Source of the DNA: an uncultured Bacteroidales bacterium
GTDB taxonomy: Bacteria; Bacteroidota; Bacteroidia; Bacteroidales; UBA932
Assembly: GCA_944322565.1 (NCBI GenBank)
Contig: CALUPG010000001.1
Span: 186,001 to 250,000 of the forward strand
Length of the DNA: 64,000 nucleotides
Direction: 5' to 3'
The notes below the pieces were generated by a model. That model ran no database searches. It had not been told where the DNA came from and was given only the letters and a program-made list of their open reading frames with translations. This document shows positions 42,686 to 50,719 of this stretch, in pieces; position 1 is the first letter of the stretch, and each line of letters begins with the position of its first letter. The position numbers and the translations under genes were made by a program.

Positions 42686-44248
42686 ATGGAATCAGGCATT
42701 TATATTTTCCCTTCGCTGGAACTTCATGAGGGACATGAAGATGAGGCATATATGGTGTCTGAAGAAGAGATCCTCGAAAAGAGCAAAAGAATCATAGAGG
42801 TTCTTAAGGACTTGAAGATAAAGGTGGAAAATGTGTCCACTCTTGTCGGTCCCACAGTCACCCTCTACAAAATTGTACCGGCAAAAGGAATAAAGATATC
42901 CGCCATCAGGAACATCGAAGAGGATATCGCCTTTGCATTGAACACAAAGTCCGTCAGAGTCGTACGCCTCTCCGATTCTGTCTGCATAGAGGTGGCTAAC
43001 AACCGCCAATCGGCAGTTCCGCTCAAGGCCATGCTGAGTAACGAAGCATTCCTGAACAGTACGGCTGAACTGCCGGTAGCGATGGGAGTTGACATTTTCA
43101 ATAAGGTCAAAGTATTTGACCTTGCGGATGCTCCGCACCTTCTGATAGCAGGTGCGACAAAGCAGGGGAAGACTGAAGGAATCAATGACATAATAACTTC
43201 CCTCCTCTATGCAAAGCATCCTTCAGAGCTGAAATTCGTGCTCATTGACCCGAAGATGGTCGAATTCACCCGGTATTCCATGCTGATAAGGCATTATCTT
43301 GCCGTATTTCCGGATGCTGCTGACGAGAAGGTGAAAATAGACAATGCCATAGTGACGCAGCCGAAGCAGGCGGAAGATATGCTCAGTTCCCTCTGCGCGG
43401 AAATGGACATGAGATTTCAGCTAATAAGTCAGGCCGAAGTGAGAAACATAAAGGAATACAACAGCAAATACAGCGACGGTCTTCTCCGTCCGGAGGACGG
43501 ACACCATTTCCTGCCGTACATCGTGGTCGTGATTGACGAATATGCCGACCTCATCAAGGCCGGGCAAATGGGAGTGAAAACCAAGAGTATGGCAACCAGC
43601 ATAATGGCTTCAATCATCCGGCTTGCCCAGAAAGGCCGTGCCGCCGGTATCCATGTCATAATCGCCACGCAGCGTCCGTCAGCGGATGTCATTACAGGTC
43701 TCATCAAGGCAAATTTCACAACCCGCATAGCGTTCAAGGTGAGCACCAGAGCCGATTCTTTTACGATTCTCGATTCTCCGGGAGCGGAACATCTCATCGG
43801 AAAGGGCGACATGCTCTATTCTGTCGGCAAGGAAATGGAAAGGATGCAGTGCGCATACATTACACCCGACGAAATATCTAAGATTGTGAATTTCATAGCT
43901 GCACAGACAGAATCCGCTGAAGGCCCATACATTCTTCCGAAACCTCATGATGAGGCAAATGAGGACGCAAAGAAGGCATCAGTTCCTGTGACCGAATTTG
44001 ACCCTCTTTTTGAAGAAGTCGCAGAATATGTTGTCAAGCGAGCGGAGGTATCGGTTTCCGATCTGCAGCGTAAGTTTGCCGTCGGGTATCTCAGAGGCTG
44101 CCGTATCATGGAACAGTTGGAAAGCGTCGGCATTGTGACCTCCGGACAGCATCCCGATAGTGAACATAATCCAAACGACAAATATAGCGTCCTGGTCAAA
44201 GGAAAGAAAGAACTTGCCAAAATCCTGTCCGGAATAAACTCTCAGTAA
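42686..44248 (+). CDS. Soluble FtsK/SpoIIIE-like DNA translocase
   Basis: 520 aa from ATG 42686. It lacks the four-helix membrane anchor and long linker of FtsK. The alpha/beta motor is complete: GPTVTLYKIVPAKGIKIS, Walker A GATKQGKT, SELKFVLIDPKMVEF, Walker B IVVVIDEYADLI, RLAQKGRAAGIHVIIATQRP, then the gamma winged helix (SVSDLQRKFAVGYLRGCRIM) that reads KOPS in true FtsK. So it should translocate DNA in the cytosol, perhaps on plasmid or phage DNA. It ends the operon that contains the FtsZ-like gene. Confidence 0.9.
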   Translation: MESGIYIFPSLELHEGHEDEAYMVSEEEILEKSKRIIEVLKDLKIKVENVSTLVGPTVTLYKIVPAKGIKISAIRNIEEDIAFALNTKSVRVVRLSDSVCIEVANNRQSAVPLKAMLSNEAFLNSTAELPVAMGVDIFNKVKVFDLADAPHLLIAGATKQGKTEGINDIITSLLYAKHPSELKFVLIDPKMVEFTRYSMLIRHYLAVFPDAADEKVKIDNAIVTQPKQAEDMLSSLCAEMDMRFQLISQAEVRNIKEYNSKYSDGLLRPEDGHHFLPYIVVVIDEYADLIKAGQMGVKTKSMATSIMASIIRLAQKGRAAGIHVIIATQRPSADVITGLIKANFTTRIAFKVSTRADSFTILDSPGAEHLIGKGDMLYSVGKEMERMQCAYITPDEISKIVNFIAAQTESAEGPYILPKPHDEANEDAKKASVPVTEFDPLFEEVAEYVVKRAEVSVSDLQRKFAVGYLRGCRIMEQLESVGIVTSGQHPDSEHNPNDKYSVLVKGKKELAKILSGINSQ

Positions 44249-44296
44249 CAAAGGGAAATCTGAAAACTTACATTGTGACAAAAAGATTGTTCAAAA

Positions 44297-44344
44297 GGCT
44301 GAAAAAACAGAAGGCTCAATCTGTCCATACCTGTTTTTTCAGCC
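44297..44344. terminator. Bidirectional intrinsic terminator
   Basis: GGCTGAAAAAACAG (44297-44310) and CTGTTTTTTCAGCC (44331-44344) form a perfect 14-bp stem with A/T tracts, between the convergent FtsK-like and phosphatase genes. Confidence 0.85.
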
Positions 44345-44413
44345 AATTTATCTAGAATCCTATCTTTTCCCTTCCTGTCCTGTCAGCACATCCACTGTCT
44401 TAACACATGACCA

Positions 44414-44965
44414 TCAATAAAACATCCTGTTCAGCTCAGAAAGGACATGTGAATTCGGGATGGCATATTTGCCGTCCACATTCACTGCATCGATACCGTA
44501 TTTGAACTTGAGCCAGTCCTTCAGCCAGCGGGAAACGGCACCGCTGCGGCTGATGCCGGCACTGCAGTGGACAATCCAAGTGCGGGCCTCATGATTGGCA
44601 TCCACGAAGTCAGCGATTTCCCTGGCCATATCCTGGTCAAAGAGGACATAATCCTTCTCTGCAGAAGCGTTTCCGGACGAATCATCAGAGTGCCGGGAAT
44701 TTCCGAACTGCGAGAGGAGCTGCCATTTCTCCGGAGAAGTGATGTCGTCAAATGTCATGTTCAGGACATTCCTGTGCCGGCGGGCAAACCATCTTGATGA
44801 AGGGCCGTTGGAAAAGATGTCATCAGGGTCGAAATCGTCAAAGGAATTGCCTATCGATATGACGGCAAGTTCCGGCATGGACTCTATTGTACTGTCGTAC
44901 AAGTCATTGTTCCGCATCGTGTGCTTGAAGTCGGCGACTGAAAGTGTGTGTATCTGTACCATCAT
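44414..44965 (-). CDS. Dual-specificity-type Cys phosphatase
   Basis: 183 aa from ATG 44965. The phosphatase loop is VHCSAGISRSGAV (HCx5R with following Ser/Gly), near residue ~135, and the general-acid aspartate may lie in NMTFDDITS. The likely substrate is phosphotyrosine/serine on protein, or another phosphate ester. It is the last gene under an island operator and marks the right edge of the island. A start at 44962 is equally possible. Confidence 0.82.
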   Translation of the reverse strand: MMVQIHTLSVADFKHTMRNNDLYDSTIESMPELAVISIGNSFDDFDPDDIFSNGPSSRWFARRHRNVLNMTFDDITSPEKWQLLSQFGNSRHSDDSSGNASAEKDYVLFDQDMAREIADFVDANHEARTWIVHCSAGISRSGAVSRWLKDWLKFKYGIDAVNVDGKYAIPNSHVLSELNRMFY

Positions 44966-44980
44966 GGATGATTTTTGCGG

Positions 44981-45016
44981 CAAAGATAAACACTGCATGT
45001 GCCAAACTGCTGCACA
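44981..45016 (-). promoter_or_regulatory. Island operator 12 and -7 box, before phosphatase
   Basis: Plus-strand TGTGCCAAACTGCTGCACA at 44998-45016 with arms TGTGC/GCACA; 14 nt to CAAAGATA at 44981-44988 (minus-strand TATCTTTG, perfect). Confidence 0.8.
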
Positions 45017-45054
45017 TGCAGAAGAAAATCAAATTATTGAATCAATCCGGAATT

Positions 45055-47406
45055 TCAGTAGATGTATTCCACATCTGATTTCTTGAATCTCAGGATACGG
45101 GTGTCATTGTTCCCTGCCCCGTTCTTGTGCAGATAAAGATTCTCCATCCCGCCGGCTATGAACCATCCTTGCCCCTGCGGAGAATGCACTCCGAAAAGGA
45201 TATTGTTGTGATGACCGTTATGGCGGATGCCGTCGGAGGTATTCCACTGCGCGCCCGGGCCGTACCACACCACCGGCTCATGCTCCGGATAGTCCGGCGA
45301 GTACATGGAGATGTAAATCAGGTCTGACAGTTCCAGGGAACCCACCTGAATGCCGTTCTTGCGCTTCTGCACCCTCTTTATTTCATAATGGCCGTTCCAT
45401 GGATTCTTCAGGTGATGGGTGCCGTTCCACATGACCCATACATAATCTGTGGCATCAAATACCCTGTTGAAATCTTCCATCGAAGGCAGTTCATAGCCGT
45501 CAGGCGACAATGCGTCGGCCGGGAGCTTGTTTATATGCACTGTCTGTCCGCCCTTGTAGCCTTCAAGGGCCGGGATTCCATTGTCGTCGATGACCTGCAT
45601 CCCGGTGCCGGTATCCCCTATGTATGACCATCCCCACAGGCGGCGGTACTCTTCCGGACTGCATGACGACAGATAGTCGAAGAGAGTCATGCCGGCCTCC
45701 GCCGCAGGGTCTCCGGAGGAAAGTATCTGGTCCTCAAAGGACCTGGAATCTCCCATCGCATTGTATTTGCACCACCAGACGCCATGCAGCCATGTCACGG
45801 GCAGTCCGTAATTGCGCCTGACGATGACATATTCTTCCCTGTCCGACCCGTCTGCGGCATTGCGGATGACGATTGCAGCCCTCTGCTCCCTTCCGTCCGC
45901 CTTAGGGTCATTTGGTCTCCATCCTCCGAGCACCCTGAAGGCCCTTCCTCCCGGGGAAAGCGCTCCGTCCTCCACGGCCGAAACCTTAAGCCACGGATCC
46001 TCACCTTCCGGAAATTCGGCAAAAATCTCCTTGCCGTCGGGCAAAGTGAACACACCGAACTCATTGTCCGCATACCGGCCGAAATCATGCATGTATTTCT
46101 CATTGTCAAAAGACATGTTTCCTTCAAACAAGGTAGGATTGGCCTCGAGCCTGAGAGTAATGGCGTCATCAGGATAGGAGTGAGACAGACCTTTCCTGTG
46201 GAACCTTATCTCCACATCCCGTGCAGCCACATTCGGGGCGTAAAGGCCTTTCCTCACCAGAAATCTGTTGACACTGCCGAATGAAGTTCCGACTCGCGGA
46301 CGGACAGTCTGCACAGATACTTCACCAGAGACATCCGTACCGCCGTCACCGGCAGGAGCAATGCTGAGGAGATGCCCTTCAAAAGGAAGCACTTCCAGCT
46401 CGTCATCGCTGTCTATCGAGAGGATGAATTCAGACATGCCGTAGGGCAGGGACAATGTCCTGCCGTCATCCGAAAGTACGGCTCCCTCAGGCAACGCCCC
46501 GGAAACAGGATCCACTGCAATCGGCCTGTCCCTGTCGGGAAACATGCCGGTCTCGCCTCCGTCACCCCACTCGGCCACGGAAAGGGAAAGACTTCCTCCG
46601 ACACTGTCCTTCCTCAAGGTGAGGGAATATACGGTGTTCCTGGAAATCTTCTCAGGCAGCGGCGACTCCAGCACATGTTCCGTGCCGTCAACGACAGCCG
46701 TCACCGACACTGACAGCGAAGCATTGTCCTGCGGCAGGATGTACGCCACACCTTCCCTGGAAGAGGTCAGCGGCTCATCAAAGTCCACCCTTATGCTTCC
46801 TTCGGATGCATCGTCGTGATTCAGTTTCCCGCCCGTAAGGGAAGGACCGAAAAGATAGGCGTCCTGTCTTGCATTCAGGAAGACAATCTCCTTCACTTCC
46901 GCATTTCCCTTCACATCAACATCCAGGTCGAACCTGGCCACTCCTCTTTCAAGCCTTACAGGGATGACAGAGGAGACGGCACCGTCCAGATCAGCCTTGC
47001 CGGTATAGTATATTCCAGTACCCCCGTCTCCTGCAGACACGACTGACAGAAGCCATTCTGATTCTGAAACTCCGCTACCGGGCTTCTCATACCCCGGTGC
47101 CCCGGGAGTGCCGGCCACAACATACACGGTACCGGACAACTTCTCAAGGGCAAGGTCAAATGCCTGTCCGGGCTCCGGGTGGAATGTGCCGGCAAGACGG
47201 CCTCCGACAAAATGGAAAGCGGCAATTTCTGAAACGGATTCTTCGGAAGGGAGGGCCGGGACCTCTCCTGCGTACCCGGAGAATTCCGTCATGAAAGTTC
47301 CTCCTCCGGCAGGAACGGCATCCGGTCCGTTCCGGATGCCGTCACAGGAAACCGATGACAGCAGAAATGCCGCTGACACCAAAATATGATCAAGATAATT
47401 CTTCAT
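45055..47406 (-). CDS. Fimbrillin-like lipoprotein, large C-terminal domain
   Basis: 783 aa with an SPII signal (AAFLLSSVSC). Residues ~30-270 form the fimbrillin-like domain that ends with the conserved RNTVYSLTLRKD and a tryptophan strand (VAEWGDGG). Then come beta domains and a C-terminal ~280-residue region (VWWCKYNAMGDSRSFEDQI … DVEYIY) shared with the gene at 48383. This C-terminal part resembles Fibrobacter-paralogous-type lectin-like domains found on fimbrial tip proteins. Last gene of the four-gene operon; likely a surface adhesin or pilus tip. Confidence 0.75.
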   Translation of the reverse strand: MKNYLDHILVSAAFLLSSVSCDGIRNGPDAVPAGGGTFMTEFSGYAGEVPALPSEESVSEIAAFHFVGGRLAGTFHPEPGQAFDLALEKLSGTVYVVAGTPGAPGYEKPGSGVSESEWLLSVVSAGDGGTGIYYTGKADLDGAVSSVIPVRLERGVARFDLDVDVKGNAEVKEIVFLNARQDAYLFGPSLTGGKLNHDDASEGSIRVDFDEPLTSSREGVAYILPQDNASLSVSVTAVVDGTEHVLESPLPEKISRNTVYSLTLRKDSVGGSLSLSVAEWGDGGETGMFPDRDRPIAVDPVSGALPEGAVLSDDGRTLSLPYGMSEFILSIDSDDELEVLPFEGHLLSIAPAGDGGTDVSGEVSVQTVRPRVGTSFGSVNRFLVRKGLYAPNVAARDVEIRFHRKGLSHSYPDDAITLRLEANPTLFEGNMSFDNEKYMHDFGRYADNEFGVFTLPDGKEIFAEFPEGEDPWLKVSAVEDGALSPGGRAFRVLGGWRPNDPKADGREQRAAIVIRNAADGSDREEYVIVRRNYGLPVTWLHGVWWCKYNAMGDSRSFEDQILSSGDPAAEAGMTLFDYLSSCSPEEYRRLWGWSYIGDTGTGMQVIDDNGIPALEGYKGGQTVHINKLPADALSPDGYELPSMEDFNRVFDATDYVWVMWNGTHHLKNPWNGHYEIKRVQKRKNGIQVGSLELSDLIYISMYSPDYPEHEPVVWYGPGAQWNTSDGIRHNGHHNNILFGVHSPQGQGWFIAGGMENLYLHKNGAGNNDTRILRFKKSDVEYIY

Positions 47407-47425
47407 GATACATCACATCTTTCAT

Positions 47426-48334
47426 TCAAGGCATGAGTTCCGTGTCACTGCCCGGCTCCCACTCATCAAAAGACACTTCAAGGCTCACATCGATGGTATC
47501 CTTGCGCAAGGTCAGAGTATAGATTGTATTGCGTTTGAGGGGTTCCTCCAGCTCCTTCGTCAGCACCTCGGTCTTCCCGTCTATCACCGCATCCACGCTG
47601 ATCACGACACGGTTTCCGGTGCTCTGCTCATATACATGGAGCACACCTTCCGTATCAGATGTGAGCGGCTGCTCCCTGAATTCTGCGGAATAATCCTTTC
47701 TGGACACATCTTCCGGGGAATACTGGCCTGAAACCGGGAAAAGGAAGACAGATTCGGCTGCATTGCGGAGAGTCACCCTGTGGACTTCAGCCTTGCCTGC
47801 CGTATTGAACTTGAGGTCAAACCTGGCCATTCCTCTCCTGAGCGAAAGCGGAATCCGTGTCTGTGACTTGTCCATCCCGTCGAGAGAAACACTTCCGCTG
47901 AAGAAATCGGCCGGTGCCCCGTCTTTCATCGCAACGGTTGTCCTGAGCCATTCTGTCTCGGAAATCTCCTCTGCCTGGAGCGCGGCAAGGTCGATGAGCC
48001 CGTCAGTATTGGCAAGCATATACAATGTGCCTGAATGCCCGTCGATGGCAAGGTCGCAGCTGCCCCCGGACAGGGAAAGATTGTCAAAGATGCCGGTCAT
48101 CCTGCCGCCCTCGAATATGCAGGCCTGCAGGTCCCTGACAACATTGTCCTCCCCTGCGGAATGATCCTCGCCATAGTATCCGGCGATACTCGCCCTCACC
48201 GTCACGCTCCCTGCGGCTCCGCCATCAGTATCCGGAAGAGCCACCCTGTCTTTTGTACATGAAACTGAAAGTGCCATTGCCGCAAGTCCTGCCGATGCGG
48301 CAATAGCCGCAGTTTTTGTCACATTTGTCTTCAT
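47426..48334 (-). CDS. Fimbrillin-like lipoprotein, short
   Basis: 302 aa, SPII signal (AAMALSVSC). It consists only of the fimbrillin-like N-terminal domain found in its neighbours, ending RNTIYTLTLRKDTIDVSLEV then FDEWEPGSDTEL. The short form without tip domain would fit a stalk subunit or anchor. Gaps to neighbours are 19 and 48 bp. Confidence 0.75.
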   Translation of the reverse strand: MKTNVTKTAAIAASAGLAAMALSVSCTKDRVALPDTDGGAAGSVTVRASIAGYYGEDHSAGEDNVVRDLQACIFEGGRMTGIFDNLSLSGGSCDLAIDGHSGTLYMLANTDGLIDLAALQAEEISETEWLRTTVAMKDGAPADFFSGSVSLDGMDKSQTRIPLSLRRGMARFDLKFNTAGKAEVHRVTLRNAAESVFLFPVSGQYSPEDVSRKDYSAEFREQPLTSDTEGVLHVYEQSTGNRVVISVDAVIDGKTEVLTKELEEPLKRNTIYTLTLRKDTIDVSLEVSFDEWEPGSDTELMP

Positions 48335-48382
48335 ATCTTCTCCTTTTTTTAATTGTCTTCATAAGTAACTCATTCATAAAAT

Positions 48383-50698
48383 TCATTCGTAAATATATTC
48401 CACCGGCGTCTTTACACACCTTATCATTCTCGTCTTCACGGAATTGTTCTCCGCGAACTTGATCCAGTTCTGTCCCGGACGGTCCGATGACGCATAGCCT
48501 TCCATGACCCAGGTCCTGCCGGAATTCCCGTATGTGGCAAGCAGCAGGGTCTTTACCGCTATTTTTCCGGGCTCCGTATTCCACTGGTGGCCGAGCCCGA
48601 ACAGTGTCCAATGGTTTCCCTCATGCTCGAAGTCGTAGAAAGACAGAATGCCGTACTCATGTCCGAGGAAATTGACCTCCCTTTCCGCTATCCTCACATT
48701 GAGCCTCCGTCCGGACATATTGTTGAAAGACCTCTCGCCTATGCCTCCGATATTGAAATTGTCGCTTGCTGAAAAGAACGCATAGTCGTCATAATCAGGT
48801 ATCCTGTAGCCTTCAGGAGCCATTTCTTCCGGATCCAGAAGTCCGAAGTTCATCGCTTGGGACTTCATGCCCTCATGAAAGAAGGCGGTCCCGTCATGGC
48901 TCAGCGGCAGCCCGTCATGATTACCTGCCTGGTACTGGTCTCCCATCAGCTCCAGAAGTTCATCTTCGGAAAGGGTTGCGAGCATTTCATAAAGTCCGCC
49001 GTCCGGAGCCGGATCCATGCCGTTGGTGATCTGGTCCTCAAAATCCTTCACATTGCCACGGAGATTGTATCTGCACCACCAGGTCTCCCCCATCTTCACC
49101 ACCGGAAGCCCCCAGTTAAGCCTCCTGACCGTATATGTCTCCCTGTCCGAACCGTCCGGAGCCGAAATTACCAGAATCCCTTCCTGCACTCTCCCGTCTG
49201 CCTCCGGGTCATTTGGCTTCCATCCTCCGAGGAGCCTGTATGATTTCCCTGAGCCGGTCTCCCGCATTCCAGTGCCTGCCTGCACCTCTTCCGCCTTCAT
49301 CCATGAAGCCTCGCCGGAGCCGAATTCAAGGCTGAGCTCCCTGCCTTCAGGCAGACTAATCACTGCCAACTCCCCCTCCACATATCTTCCGAAATCACAA
49401 ATGCCTTCATCATCGAATCTCAGGATGCCGTCTATCTTAACCGGATTGGCACCGAACACCAGCACCACCCTTCCGGAATGGACATTTCCCTCACGCACAT
49501 CAAGATGAATCCTCTCTGCACCTCTCCCCGGCATCCGTAAAGCCGATCTCACCGATACGGCGGCGGCAGGGACAAGCGTCTTTCCTCCGGAAGGCATGAA
49601 GCTGATTTCCACTCCGCGGACCTTGCCGTCCACTGTCACCTCCGCAGAAGGCTCCGCAAGCAGGGACAATACAAAGTCATTCTCAAGATGGCCGACAAAG
49701 ACAGTATCCCTTGTCGCATTCACCCTCACTCCGTCACCGAAGACAGAATTGTCCACATCCACAAGCCCTTTCAGTGACGGCGACGAATCGGAGGAATCCC
49801 CTGATTGCCAATCCCCGTCAATGACAGAGACCGAAATGCCCGCGCCGTTGCCATGTACTGAAAGAGTATAGACCGTATTCCTCCGGATTTTCGCCGGAAG
49901 TTCAGCCGTCAGCCGGTGAAGCGCTCCTCCGAATGCAGCAGTCACCTCAACCGATACGGCCACACCTTCCTGTTCCGGAACATAGACAAGCTTCCTGCGC
50001 GAATTGTGCAGCGGGCTGTCAGAAAAATCCGTCACATGCTCAGTACCGCCGGCCGGCACGGTCATTCCAGCCGTCTTTCCTGCACCGGAGACCTGTACAT
50101 CATCTCCGGATGCATCCGAATCCTGCGGATTGACCGGCCCCCTGTCGTGCAGCCCGCGGACGATTACCCTGTGGACAAAGACATCCTTCTCTTCCGAAGA
50201 GATGTCAAGTCTTGCCACGCTCCTTGTCATCTGTACATCCGTGACAGTCCCTGCTGCCTGGCCGAGGACGGTCCTTCCGGTCATAGTCAGCCCTTCAGCC
50301 GTCATTTCATCTGCTGATGCCTCCATCCGGAGGAAGTCTGCAAGAGTAGTTTTCCCCGGCTCAAGGTCTCCGGCGGCCTCAAGGAAAGAGGCATTTGCAA
50401 TCACATGCAGTATTCCGGACATCCTCTCTGTCTCAAAAGAGCAGATTCCGGAAGCATCAGGCGGCTGAAGCCGGAGAATCTCCATGAGCATCCCGTCTTC
50501 GAACCTGCAGGCTGTCACATCATTTACCCTGCTGTCCTCCGACGCATCCCCCGTCATTGCAGAAGTCCTGAACCTGAACTTCACGGGAGATGTTCCCTCT
50601 GTATCAGCGGCAAGCTGCCTGTCAGAACATCCTGTCATGGCCGCAAAGACAGGCAGCACAAGCCCCACAAGCATATTCTTCAAAATTTTCTTTTCCAT
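48383..50698 (-). CDS. Fimbrillin-like lipoprotein, large C-terminal domain
   Basis: 771 aa, SPII signal (LPVFAAMTGC). N-terminal fimbrillin-like domain (RRNTVYTLSVHGNG at its end), middle beta domains, and a C-terminal region paralogous to the 45055 product: LLGGWKPNDPEADGR, ETWWCRYNLRGNVKDFEDQI, QWNTEPG and PVEYIYE. Probable surface adhesin or tip component made together with the other three. Confidence 0.75.
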   Translation of the reverse strand: MEKKILKNMLVGLVLPVFAAMTGCSDRQLAADTEGTSPVKFRFRTSAMTGDASEDSRVNDVTACRFEDGMLMEILRLQPPDASGICSFETERMSGILHVIANASFLEAAGDLEPGKTTLADFLRMEASADEMTAEGLTMTGRTVLGQAAGTVTDVQMTRSVARLDISSEEKDVFVHRVIVRGLHDRGPVNPQDSDASGDDVQVSGAGKTAGMTVPAGGTEHVTDFSDSPLHNSRRKLVYVPEQEGVAVSVEVTAAFGGALHRLTAELPAKIRRNTVYTLSVHGNGAGISVSVIDGDWQSGDSSDSSPSLKGLVDVDNSVFGDGVRVNATRDTVFVGHLENDFVLSLLAEPSAEVTVDGKVRGVEISFMPSGGKTLVPAAAVSVRSALRMPGRGAERIHLDVREGNVHSGRVVLVFGANPVKIDGILRFDDEGICDFGRYVEGELAVISLPEGRELSLEFGSGEASWMKAEEVQAGTGMRETGSGKSYRLLGGWKPNDPEADGRVQEGILVISAPDGSDRETYTVRRLNWGLPVVKMGETWWCRYNLRGNVKDFEDQITNGMDPAPDGGLYEMLATLSEDELLELMGDQYQAGNHDGLPLSHDGTAFFHEGMKSQAMNFGLLDPEEMAPEGYRIPDYDDYAFFSASDNFNIGGIGERSFNNMSGRRLNVRIAEREVNFLGHEYGILSFYDFEHEGNHWTLFGLGHQWNTEPGKIAVKTLLLATYGNSGRTWVMEGYASSDRPGQNWIKFAENNSVKTRMIRCVKTPVEYIYE

Positions 50699-50719
50699 AT
50701 ACTCACAATAAACCGTTTA

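Noticed and set aside
10212-44965. Island as a prophage, ICE or transposon
   Set aside because: No integrase, transposase, relaxase, capsid, tail or att-like flanking repeat was found within the window.
45784-46284. Several rightward reading frames of 100-190 codons antisense to the fimbrial operon and GH2 gene
   Set aside because: They follow the high-GC third-codon pattern of the real genes on the other strand and have no start signals or homology.
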